From NCBI RefSeq assembly GCF_002441935.1, contig NZ_CP023668.1, positions 558,001 through 622,000 of the forward strand: 64,000 bases of DNA, in the 5' to 3' direction. This DNA comes from Mesoplasma lactucae ATCC 49193. Its GTDB lineage: Bacteria > Bacillota_I > Bacilli_A > Mycoplasmatales > Mycoplasmataceae. Within the stretch, counting starts at the first letter, position 1. Each line of letters opens with the position of its first letter. The position numbers were made by a program, and so were the translations under genes. Shown in pieces: positions 42,738-53,235 of this stretch. Under the pieces are notes generated by a model that was not told the DNA's origin, did no database searches, and saw nothing but the letters and a program-made list of their open reading frames with translations.

Positions 42738-44531
42738 TTATTTTTTAGTTTTTGGTTTTAATAAGTGTTCTGCAGTTAAGAATTCACCAATGAAGTTGTT
42801 TTCAACTTTTTTAGATAAAATCTTAGCTAATTGTTTATCCATAAATGGTAAGTCCATTTCTGAAATATCTTTTTGATCTGTTAATCAGTAAGCAGCTTTT
42901 GCCAATGTTCTTAAATCGAAGGCTGAAGCAAATACTTCAGGTACTCCTCTATCAACTTGGAATAATTGGTAAACAGCACTCATAGCAGTTCTTACAGAGT
43001 ATTCAGTAGTAAATACTGTATCTCTTTCAATTTCTGCAAAGTTTCCGATACATGCTAAGTTAGTATATCCTTCTGGAATGAAGTATGGTCTATCTCCTAA
43101 AGCACGTGGTTGGAAGTATGAAGTGATGTATGGCATGTAAACTGGTACAGTGATCATGTGGTTTGTTGATAAATCTTCAATTTTATCTTCAGGAACCCCC
43201 ATGTGTCATAATCATTCTTGAGCGATTTCTTTTCCAGTACAGTCTTCTACAGGTTTTTTAATGTAGTTTCCTTCAATACCAGATAATAATGCGTAGAATC
43301 ATACAACGTATGTTCCATCTTCTTGTTTAATGAAGTGTGGTTGACGGTTCATTGTGTAGCTTAATTCTCAGTTAGAGTCGATTGCTGTAACAATTCCTCC
43401 AGTAACTGGTTGGTGTGGCTTTGGCACACGTTTAGAAATTTTTTCCATATATGGAATAACTTCGTCATCAGTTAAAGTCATTGTTGCTGAGATAAATCAT
43501 GAGTTTTCTTTGATTGTGTCATAGAATTTTTCTGGTTTACCAAATGCTTTATCTTGTTCAGCTAATGATTTTCATAAGTTTCAGCTTCCACCTAAAGCTT
43601 TAGTTTTAGGCGCTGGTGTATTTTGATCTCCATAAGTTGAAGATTCAGTAATACTTCCGTTTGTAACAAATACTAAATCGTCTTTAGTTAAGTTAATTGT
43701 TTCTTTTTTACCTGCACGAGTTAATTCAATTTTACTTGCAGTTTTATCTTTGCTTTTTGAATCAACGATAATATCATCAACTCTAGTTTCATATTCAAAT
43801 GAAACATTGTTTGCTTTCAAGTAATTTACTAAAGGTAAAACTAATGATTCATATTGGTTATAGTTTGTGAATTTTAATGCAGTGAAATCTGCTAATCCAT
43901 CAACGTGGTGGATAAAACGCATTAAGTAACGTCTCATTTCCATTGCTGATGCTCAATCTTCAAAGGCAAACATTGTTTGTCAGTATCATCAGAAGTTTGA
44001 CGCAAAGAATTCTTCTGAGAAAACGTCGTTAATTGCGACATCTTGTAAATCTTTTTCATCAGTAAGAACTAATTTAACGATTTCTTGGATTGATTTCATT
44101 GATAAAACATATTTACCATCATCAGCTTTTCTTTGTCCTCTATTTTCAATTAAACGACAGTGTGATGAGTTTGGGTATTGTTTGTTTAATCAGTAGAATT
44201 CATCTAAAACTGAATATTCTTTATTTTCAATTGAAGGAATTGAACGGAATAAATCTCATAAACATTCGAAGTGGTTTTCCATTTCTCTTCCACCACGAAC
44301 TACTCATCCACGGTGTTCCATGTAACGTCCATCTAGTGAACCTCCTGAAAGTGGTAATTCTTCAAAAATATGAATTTTTTCTCCAGGGAATTTAGCATCA
44401 CGGATCATGAATGCTGCAGCAGCTAATGATGCTAAACCTGAACCAACTAAATAAACGTCTTTAATTTCGTCAGTACGCGCTGGTTTTTTTGGGTTAGCAA
44501 AAGCCTCGTAATTTCCATTACTGTTGTACAT
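42738..44531 (-). CDS. ohyA: Oleate hydratase (67-kDa myosin-cross-reactive antigen family)
   Basis: FAD-dependent enzyme that adds water to the cis-9 double bond of unsaturated fatty acids. The N-terminal dinucleotide motif is [20 protein letters not shown], followed by [13 protein letters not shown] and the family stretch [20 protein letters not shown]. The conserved middle and C-terminal blocks include [32 protein letters not shown] and [20 protein letters not shown]. At 597 residues it is full length. Many Trp codons are TGA. It is monocistronic, with terminators on both sides. The likely role is detoxifying host unsaturated fatty acids (inference). Confidence 0.95.
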
Positions 44532-44588
44532 ATATATTAACCTCCTAAGTTATTTTATATTGTTCATATTATCTCATTTAAATATAAA

Positions 44589-44632
44589 AAAATACACCCT
44601 AAAAGTGTATCTTTCAAGGTGTGTATTTTATT
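44589..44632 (-). terminator. Terminator of the nucleoside ABC operon
   Basis: AAATACACACCTT (minus strand) pairs imperfectly with AGGGTGTATTT around a loop and is followed by a T-run. It ends the operon five bases beyond the permease stop. Confidence 0.75.
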
Positions 44633-44636
44633 TTTA

Positions 44637-45557
44637 TTAACGTTTGGCTTTATCAAACGGTTCACCATCAGCGGCAGGCGCGTGAGACCACTTAGAGAAA
44701 ATAACCATAACTACAATAGTTAAGATATATGGCAACATTTTGAAAGCAGCAGCGTTAGCTTTCAAACTTTCGTTTGTTGTTAAAGTTCCTAATTGGTTTC
44801 CTAATGTGTAAAGGAAGGCAAAAGCAATTGATCCAATTGTGATGTAGATTATATTTCATTGTCCAAAGATTAAGATTGCTAATCCTAAGAATCCTAATCC
44901 GAAAGTGGTTCCTCCAAAGATTCACCCACCAACAATGGTACAAATCATAATTCCACCAGCTAATCCGGCTAAGAATCCTGATAATAAAACAGCGATGTAA
45001 CGGTATTTTACAACTGAAATTCCAGCAGCATCAACAGCATTTGGGTTTTCTCCAACCATCTTATATCTCATTCCAAATTTTGTGAATGTAAAGAAGATGA
45101 ATAATAGGATTGTAATTGCTAACACAACTATTAATCAAACTGGTAAAACATGTTTGCTATCAACATACATTGGTTTAAAGTTTGTTGGAATATCAGTAGC
45201 ATTTGGTCCAAAGAATCCTGAAGTTGCAAAGAACATTGCAATTCCAGCGGCTAAGATATTTAAAGCTGTTCCAGAAATAACCTGGTTGGATTTCAACGTA
45301 ATTGAAGCAAATCCATGCAGCAAGGCAAAGATAGCCCCAACAACTCCCCCGACAATTACAATTCAAATTTGTGAGAGGTTGTGACCTCCATTTTTATTAA
45401 TAACAGATCCAAGAATTGCAGTAACAAGAGCACCAATGCTCATCATTCCTTCAATTCCGATGTTAACTACTCCTGCTCGTTCAGAAACATATCCTGAAAG
45501 AGCTGCTAGTAAGAGAATCCCACAAAGGGCTAAGGCATAGTCAAAGAATGATAACAT
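44637..45557 (-). CDS. Nucleoside ABC transporter permease (second permease subunit)
   Basis: A 306-residue permease of the branched-chain/ribose-type family used by nucleoside importers (NupP/NupQ, YufPQ). The N-terminal region GYVSERAGVVNIGIEGMMSIGA is the strongest signature. KFGMRYKMVGENPNAVDAAGI is the conserved cytoplasmic loop for the ATPase. About eight to nine hydrophobic segments follow, and the tail is short and charged. Unlike the first permease it has no coiled-coil extension. It is the last gene of the operon, starting three bases after the first permease. TGA is read as Trp at several sites. Confidence 0.93.
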
Positions 45558-45559
45558 GA

Positions 45560-48208
45560 TTATTGGCCCTCTCTTTCTAGCAATAGATTAGTTCTAGTTT
45601 TAGCTTCTACTTGAGCTATGAAATTGTTTAAGTGAGTTTCATATTCTCTTTCACAATCATCTAATAGCATTCTGCGAGTTGTAGAATCTAGTGCTTTATT
45701 TTTACTAATAGATTTACGTTTTTCTTTATAAGTTTTACTAAATGAGCCAATGTTTTCGTTGTAAACTTTTTTAACTTGTTTAGTATCAACTTTAATTTCT
45801 TTATTGGTTGCAACGTTTTGATAAGCAATTGAACTTTCTTGAATTCAATATAGTTCTTTTGCTAATCATTTGTATAATTTAGTCTTTTCAAAAACAATAT
45901 GTCTTGTATCAAATACGTTGTAGTATTCTTGGTTATTAGCATTTTCAATGTTGTATAACATTAAGTCATATTCTTCTCTTATTTTAGAAATCATAGCTAA
46001 GCTATAAACACCTTTTTTAATAGTGTTTTTCTTAACTTGTTTGTAATCTTTAACAAATTGTTGAAGTTGAGCATATTGTTGTTTTGCTTCACTTGCATTA
46101 ATTTGTTTTCTTTTGTTTTTAGCATCAAGATTAATTGCTTTTAAAGCTTCTTTATAACGAATATTAATTTGTTTATTTTTTTGTTTATATTCAATATTAA
46201 TATTTTTAATTTCAGCTTTAATTTCTGGGTTGTTACGTTTATGTTTATAAGCTTCAGATTTTTGTTTAATAATATTTTTTTGATCAATTTTATAAACTTT
46301 GTAACGTTCTTTTAAAATAGCAACTTTGTTCTTTTTCTTAGCTTTTAATTCTGCTACTTGAAGTTTAATTTCTTCGTGAGATAAATCTCTATTTCTAGAA
46401 ATGGTTTTTTTATCTAATTTGTAATCAGCATTTAGAGATTCGATTTTATTTTGGGTTTTAATTTTATATTTTTTAATTTCACCTTTTAATTCGGTATTTG
46501 AGTTAAATCAATCATAGTAACCTGTAATATCTCCACAAGTTCCTTCTTTTCAAGCTTTAGTTTCACGATAAGCTGAATCTCTAACCTTTTTAACTTTAGT
46601 TTTTTGAATTCTTTTATCGTGTAATTTTGTTTCTTTAGCTTTTTTAATTGTGTCTTTTTCATTAACTAAGTCAGATTTTGCTTGGCTTAATTTTGTTAAT
46701 GAGTCACTATCACTGCGTTGTAGTAATAAGTGCTGACGACGATTAATTCCGCTCATTGCTGAATTTAATCTATCAACATAGTTATCATGTTTAATTATTT
46801 TGATTTGTTGAGAGATTTTTTTATGAGTTTCTTTAAGATTATTTCTATATTCTTTAATGTACTCATGTTGTTGTTTTTTAAGTGCTTTAATTTGTTTTTT
46901 AATTAAGTACTTTTGTTCTTTATCTTGAGTTTGTTTTCTATCAGCTTTTAAAACTTTAATTTCACTTTTTGTAAGTTCTTTATAATTTTCAATGTCTGGA
47001 ATTTTTCTTCAAGACATCATTTCTTTACTAATGGTACTTCGTTCACTTCTTAAGTCTTTAATTTCATCTCTTGTAGCTTTTGAACTTGCTAAAGCAATCT
47101 TAGTTTTTAATCTTAAGATTGGGTAGTAGTTCATAAACACAGTTGAAATCGCAGCGAAGTAAACGATAATTCCAAATACTAAACTAGAAGTTTGGTTTGG
47201 CATGTTGAATAATGAAGCTGCACTTGATCCACCAGATTGTAAGATTCCTCATAAGAATGATGTGAAGAAAATTCCAATTGGATTATTAAAGGCAACTAAG
47301 GCAATTGCGATTGCGTCATATCCAGTTGAAGGTAAGTTATCAATTGAAAACGCAATGTTAGGGTTTAAAGTTAACACGTTTACAAATGATGCAACTCCAG
47401 CTAAAGCTCCAGAAATAACCATAGCTTCAGTCATTTTTGCTTTAACGTTAAATCCAGCATATTTAGAAGCATTTGGTGAAGAACCAACTGCTTTTAATTT
47501 ATAACCAAAAACTGTTTTTGATAAAAGTATGGCTACAAGAATTAAACACACTACAGCAATAATTAATGGTATAGCTATACTACTTCCATTTATTGCTAAC
47601 TGATCGGCTGGCATTGAGGCACTAGTATTAATTCCATCTCCAGCTAATTTTTGATATTTAGTGAATAAGAATTTTAATAGGTATCAAACTGTTCAGTTTA
47701 ACATAATTGTTGTAACAACTTCGTGGATATTGAATAAAGCTTTTAAAGCTCCAGCAATTCCAGCAAGTATGGCTCCTGAGAACACACAAATTAAGAAGAT
47801 AACAATAATGTGTCCTGCATTCATTGTGTGTCCTTGTCCAACTACTCCTAATTTGTAGTAGATAATTGAGACTCCGGCACCAATTAACATTTGACCAGAA
47901 ACCCCAATATTGAACATTCCTGATTTAAATCCAATTCCAACCGCTAATCCAGCAATGATATAAACGGCGATTCATTGGAAAGTTTGCTCGATAAACAAGC
48001 TTGAGAAAGAAACTTTAAACAGTTCTCTTAAATAAACAAAAGGGTTTACGTTTTGAACTGCAATAATGATTCCAGCCAAGATTAATCCAAGAATAATTGC
48101 GAACAATGATCCTTTAACATATTTAGCTTTTTGTTTAGTTTCATAGGAAAGGACTACATCTTTTGTACGTTTTCCTAATTTTCAATTATTGATAAAAAAT
48201 TTATTCAT
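45560..48208 (-). CDS. Nucleoside ABC transporter permease fused to a ~500-residue coiled-coil tail
   Basis: The first about 350 residues of 882 are a normal nucleoside permease: GIGFKSGMFNIGVSGQMLIG, then FGYKLKAVGSSPNASKYAGF for ATPase contact, and about nine spans ending near residue 355. The remaining ~510 residues are hydrophilic and Lys/Glu/Gln-rich, with long uninterrupted helices (for example QKYLIKKQIKALKKQQHEYI and KQKSEAYKHKRNNPEIK). They should lie in the cytoplasm as a coiled coil. One open frame, with TGA as Trp, runs through the whole length to TAA 45560. ATG 48208 follows AGGAGG at about 8 bases. The tail has no counterpart in usual family members. Confidence 0.9.
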
Positions 48209-48211
48209 ACA

Positions 48212-49753
48212 TTAGTCCTCCTGTCCTGCTCCACCCATTAGAGCTCCGATTTCTTCTCGTTTTGCAGTTGCTGCTGGTAAAACTTTTACAATTTTTCCAT
48301 CATTGATAACTGCGATATTGTCAGCTAAACTCATAACTTCTCCAAGTTCATAAGAAACTAGCAATACAGCTTTATTCTTATTTTTTTCTTCAAGAATTTG
48401 CGAGTGAATATATTCTATAGCTCCAATATCTAATCCTCTTGTAGGTTGTACGACTACAAGTAGGTCATGAGGACGTGTAATTTCACGACCCACAACAAAT
48501 TTTTGTTGGTTACCACCAGATAATCCGCTCGAAACAGCCATACCGTTTCTAGCTCCACGAACATCGTATTGTTTTATAATTTGACGTCCGTATTTATCAA
48601 TTTCATTTTTGTTTGAAAACCCAGCTCTTGCAAAAGGTTTGTCTCCGACACTTTGTAAAACAATGTTATCTAAAACATTAAAGTCCATAATCATTCCGTA
48701 TTTATGACGGTCTTCTGGAATATGACTCATTCCCATTTCATAACGTTTTTTAATTGGAGCGTTAGTAATGTTTATTCCGTTAAATACAACTGCACCAGTG
48801 GTTGGTTTTGTTAAACCAGTGATTGCTTCAATTAATTCTTTTTGTCCGTTTCCTTCAACTCCAGCTACGGCTAGAATTTCACCTTCATGTACTTGTAGGC
48901 TTAAGTTTTCAACGGCATTAATTCTTTTATCAGATTCTTTTTTAGCAGTTAAGTTAATTACATTTAAAACAACTTTATCTGAATAATCATGGTTTTTGTT
49001 TTTTACTTCAACAAGTTTACGACCAACCATGGCTTCACCAAGTTCATTTCCTTTTAGTTCAGAAACTTTAAAGTCCTTAACGTTTTTACCAAGTCTAATA
49101 ACTGTTGCTTCATCAGCAACTTTTTTAATTTCATCAAGTTTATGCGTAATAAAGATAATAGTTTTTCCTTTTGCTTTAAGATTTTCCATAATCTCTAATA
49201 AGTTATCAATTTCTTTTGGTGTTAACACCGCGGTTGGTTCATCAAAAACGATGATATCTGCATCACGATATAAAATTTTAATAATTTCTACACGTTGTTG
49301 CATCCCAACAGAAATGTCTTCAATTTTCGCATTTAAGTCAACATATAAACCATATTGATCCATGATTTTTGTAATCTTACGTTTAATTTTTGCAGCGTTT
49401 GTGAACATTCCCATAGTTGTATCTTCAACACCTAAGGCAATATTTTCTCAAACTTTCATCACATCAACTAACTTAAAGTGTTGGTGCACCATTCCAATTC
49501 CGTATTGATTAGCCTTAATTGGGTCTGTAATAATTACAGGATCTCCATTAATTTTAATTTCACCAGAAGTCGGCTGGTACATACCAAATAAAATACTCAT
49601 CAATGTTGATTTACCAGCACCATTTTCTCCAACTAGAGCATGGATATGATTCTTTTTAACTTTTAAAGTTAAATCATCATTTGCCACAATCGCTCCGTTG
49701 TTAAAAGTTTTGGTAATATTTAACATTTCAACAGCATACTTGTCATTGTCCAT
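48212..49753 (-). CDS. Nucleoside ABC transporter ATP-binding protein (two ABC domains)
   Basis: A 513-residue tandem ATPase of the simple-sugar/nucleoside class. The first domain has GENGAGKSTLMS (Walker A), ISVGMQQRVEIIKILYRD (signature) and IIVFDEPTAVL (Walker B). The second has GVEGNGQKELIEAITG, LSGGNQQKFVVGREI and LLVVVQPTRGLDIGA, where the catalytic-glutamate position is altered, as is common in this family. The start codon follows the Bmp lipoprotein stop by two bases and its ribosome site overlaps that gene's end. It is the second gene of the leader-bmpA-ABC operon. Confidence 0.95.
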
Positions 49754-49755
49754 AT

Positions 49756-51219
49756 TTATTTTCCACCTATACTTTCTTTATCATTTACTAAGTTAAATTT
49801 CCCGTCTTGAGAAGCTTTAACTATGTCTTGGGCTAATTTCACAATTTTAGCTCCATCCATGTAATCACCTACATTGGTTCCTGTACTTGCGTAGAAGTTA
49901 TTAACCATTTCGATTAATTTATCATCGCCAGTTACTTTAGCATTTCCGTCCCCGTTAAATAAATGTAATTTATTTTTAGTAATTTTATTATTCCCTTTTG
50001 TCTGCGCAATAGATCAATTTAAGTAAGGGTCTGGTTTTGTTCCATCTCAAACTTCTTTTCTATCAACAAGTTCTTCACCTTCTGCAGTTTTTAAAGAAGA
50101 AGCATGAAGTAAAGCTTGGTCAGAAGCATCTTGAATATTTTTAATTGCGCTTGTTACAAATCTATCTTTAGCGTTTTCGTTTGTATAAACACCCGCTTGG
50201 TCTACATCAACACCAACTAAGTAAGGTTGTTTGAATCCTACAGAATTAATTCTTGAAGAACCAATAACATCTTCAATTTGACTTCCTGCAACTGGGAAAA
50301 TGATATCAGCAGGTTTTAAAGATTTATTTCCATTAATTAAACCTGGAGCAATTCCAGATCTTGTAGCTTGTCCTAGTTCAAAGCCACCAGTATAGAAACT
50401 CGGATTTTGATCAGTAATTTTTACATCTTTGATTTCTCCTGAAGTTACATTTGCAAGCTTAATTTTTGCCCTTGTTTCTTCTTTTGTAGAATTTTTAACA
50501 TTTCTAGCTGATACATTTTCTGGGCTATAGTATTCATTAAATACTGCTATACCTAGCATCATCCCTCATAAATAGTTGTCTACAGCGTATTTCCCTGTTA
50601 CCCCACCAAACATTCCGATTGTGATTTCTTTTTGGTCAGGTGATATTGTAGCTCCATAAAGATTCCCTTTGCCATCTTTTTGTGTAGCTCAATATGCTGC
50701 ATCAAATCCAGCTTGCATCCCTGCAATTTGTGAATTAAAAAGAACTGAAATTACATTTTTGTAAGGTCCTTCTGTTTTTTTAACTTCTGGGTCTGGAGCA
50801 CTTCCGTCTATCATCACGATAGTCTTATCTTCAAATAATTTAACTGCTTTATCTAACGGAGCCATGTGTACGAATCCAGCTAGAAGTAAAGCATCTGCTT
50901 TTTTAAGCTTTGCCAATCTATAGCTTGAAGATAAAGAAGTAATTGATGAGTCTTGCGGAACAATATAATTATCTTTTGGGTCTACATGAAACATTGAATC
51001 AACATCGTTGTTATTATAAGCACTATCATAGTACTTCATCATTCCCTCGTATGTAGCTTGATCAAATGAATGGTCAGTGATTTGTCCCCCATCAGTAATG
51101 GTAACAACTCTTTGTCCTTCAAATCCAGGTGCATATTTAGGTGCTACACAAGAAACAACATTAGAACCAACTGTAGCAGTTAAACCTATGCTTCCTAAAA
51201 TAGTTAGAAACTTTTTCAT
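49756..51219 (-). CDS. Bmp-family nucleoside-binding lipoprotein, paralogue A
   Basis: Extracellular membrane-anchored binding protein for the nucleoside importer encoded just downstream. The N-terminus is a lipoprotein signal with Cys24 after NVVS. Bmp-family blocks are VVTITDGGQITDHSFDQATY, ADALLLAGFVHMA, VISVLFNSQIAGMQAGFDAA, ITIGMFGGVTGKYAVDNYLW and PYLVGVDVDQAGVYTNENAK. At 487 residues it is longer than many family members. ATG 51219 follows AAGGAGGG at 5 bases. Of three tandem paralogues this one is in the ABC operon, preceded by an unclassified structured leader. Confidence 0.93.
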
Positions 51220-51250
51220 CTATTCCCTCCTTGAAACCCAAATTTTTCCC

Positions 51251-51385
51251 AAAAAAAAGGAGAACTAAAAAAAGTTCTCCCAAGTTATAAAACTCTCAGA
51301 TTGTTCTGCGAAGTGATTTTTGCATATCTCTTAGCAGAGTTGCAACCCAATCGTCCTATACTCCCTCGTATACCTTGGGATTATC
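51251..51385 (-). promoter_or_regulatory. Structured leader with intrinsic terminator upstream of the nucleoside ABC operon; unclassified riboswitch candidate
   Basis: Read on the minus strand, a long-range helix TCCCAAG (51374-51380) / CTTGGGA (51278-51284) encloses two hairpin systems. One is TATAC/GTATA with loop GAGGGA (51357-51372). The other is GATTG/CAATC (51348-51352 with 51299-51303) stacked on TCTGC/GCAGA (51334-51338 with 51305-51309). A strong terminator follows: GGAGAACT/AGTTCTCC (51259-51266 with 51273-51280) and eight U. The closing helix and the terminator stem share bases 51278-51280, so they exclude each other. The sequence lacks the purine-riboswitch core seen upstream of the two other paralogues, and I do not recognise a known class. 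A possible -10 TATACT lies at 51442-51447. Confidence 0.7.
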
Positions 51386-51540
51386 AAGAATTATTTTCAC
51401 AAATAAAACTTGTAGGTTTCTTAACTTATTATTTTTTCATTAGTATAATCTTATCAACTTCTTATTAGATTGGAAGCATTTTTTAAGATTTTTAAAAAAT
51501 ATCTTTGAAAGAAAGAATATTAAGTTTTGTAAACGTATTT

Positions 51541-52986
51541 TTATTTAGAAATATCTTGTACATTAAAGATAAATCTTTCTACACCAAATTTGTTAATTAA
51601 GTCATCTGCAAACTTCATGATTGTTTTACCATTCATGTAATTTTGAACAGCACCTAAAGCTTCGTATTTATCTACTACATCGTTCATCATATAAGTTTGT
51701 TTAGCTTTAGGATCGTTTTCTTTTACAGGCTTATCGCCTCATGGATCATTAGGGTCGTCTTGACCATCATATAATTTAAATTTATGTTCTTTAACTTTAT
51801 AGTCATTTTCTCATTCATCATTTGAGTTTTTAGAATCAACCATTCCAGTTGATCAGTTATAAAACTGTCTTGGCATAGTTCCATCTCAGCAATCTTCAAG
51901 ATTTCTTGAGATAAGTTCATTATTAACTTCATCTTTTATTGAATAAGAATGTTTCAATGCTTGTTCAGTTGCAGAAGTAATATTTTTAATCGCTCCTGTT
52001 ACAAATCTATCTCTATGGTTCGCATAAAGTTTTGATTGGTTAACATCAACTCCAATTACATAAGGTCTAGCTGCCCCATCTGCTTTTGGTGAATAGTTTA
52101 AGACATCTTCTATTTGCGGTCCAGCGACAGGAAAGACAATGTCTGATTTTTGATTATCAATTAAGTTAGGAGTAATCCCTTTTTTGATTGAGTCGTTTAA
52201 CCCGAATGACCCAACTCATCAATTGGCAGCCATCCCTGGTGTATAAACTAAATTTTCTAGTTTTTTATCATGAGAATTTGCAACTAAAATTTCTGAACGT
52301 TTTTGTAAATTATAAACACTTTCAGTTTTATCAGAAGCATAAAGTTGATTGAATAAAGCAATCCCTAATAAAGCTCCTCATAAATAACTATCTAAACTAT
52401 ATTTATCTTGAGCTCCACCAAACATTCCGATTGTAATGTGACCATCATTATTTATATCACCAATCATTTTGTTGTCTTTGTCTTTTGTTGTTGCTCAATA
52501 AGCAGCATCGAATGCTGCTTGCATTCCTGCAAATTGAGAATTAAATTGGATTGAAATAACGTGATTAAAGTTTGGGTTTGAATAATCAACTGAAGAATCA
52601 ATTAAAGTAATTGACTCGCCTTCATTAAAGATTTTTACAGCTTGACTCATTGTTGAAGCATGAGTAAATCCAGGTAAAACTAAAGCATTAGCTTTTTTAA
52701 GTTTTGCTAAACGATATCCAGATACAAGTGAAGTGTTTGTTCCATCTTGTGGTTGAACATAATTGTGTTTTGCAGAAAGGTTATATTCTTCTTTTAAATA
52801 GTCACTCATTCCATCATAAGCAGCTTCATTAAAAGCATGATCATTGATGTTTCCAGAATCAGTTACCATTACAACTCGTTGCCCATCAACTCCAGAAGCG
52901 TATTGAGGAGCTATACATGAAACAACACTAGTAGAAGAAATACCAACTATACCAATAGAACCTAGAATAGTTAATAACTTTTTCAT
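51541..52986 (-). CDS. Bmp-family nucleoside-binding lipoprotein, paralogue B
   Basis: A 481-residue lipoprotein with the lipidated Cys24 after SVVS. It shares with A and C the blocks VVMVTDSGNINDHAFNEAAY, ANALVLPGFTHAS, VISIQFNSQFAGMQAAFDAA, ITIGMFGGAQDKYSLDSYLW and PYVIGVDVNQSKLYANHRDR. It probably feeds the same ABC transporter with a different nucleoside preference (inference). ATG 52986 follows AAGGAG at 11 bases; the GTG at 52998 lies on the ribosome site and is unlikely. It is preceded by a guanine-class aptamer at 53098-53159 and seems to be its own transcript. Confidence 0.92.
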
Positions 52987-53058
52987 TCTCTCAAACACTC
53001 CTTACCAGATTATTTATATTGGGTAAGGTTGAGAGATTTAAATAAAAGACTGTATCTT

Positions 53059-53159
53059 AAGAAAAGAAATTATTATAAATATTTTAATGATTTCTTTTCT
53101 TATAGTCTCCAGTTAGGTGGAGGTAGAAACAGTATCCCTTTTTGATACCCTATATAAGA
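53059..53159 (-). promoter_or_regulatory. Guanine-class purine riboswitch upstream of Bmp paralogue B
   Basis: Aptamer 53098-53159. P1 is TCTTATA/TATAAGA. P2 is GTATC/GATAC with loop AAAAAGG, J2/3 is TTTCTACC as in guanine riboswitches (U at position 51), P3 is TCCA/TGGA with a CCTAAC loop, and J3/1 is GACTATA with the C at position 74 that pairs with guanine. The expression platform is a perfect 12-bp stem AAGAAAAGAAAT/ATTTCTTTTCTT (53090-53101 with 53059-53070), whose 5' arm overlaps the 3' strand of P1. Ligand binding should therefore change terminator formation. The U-tract after the stem is weak. Confidence 0.85.
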
Positions 53160-53235
53160 TTTTTATAATTTTAATTTTAGCATAGAGCATCTGATTTTAA
53201 TATCTATATTAAAGCGAAAATTCGCCATTTTGTTT

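Noticed and set aside
51300-51420. Leader of Bmp paralogue A as a third purine riboswitch
   Set aside because: It lacks the J2/3 and J3/1 core sequences and the P2/P3 loop pattern seen at 53098-53159 and 54890-54953.
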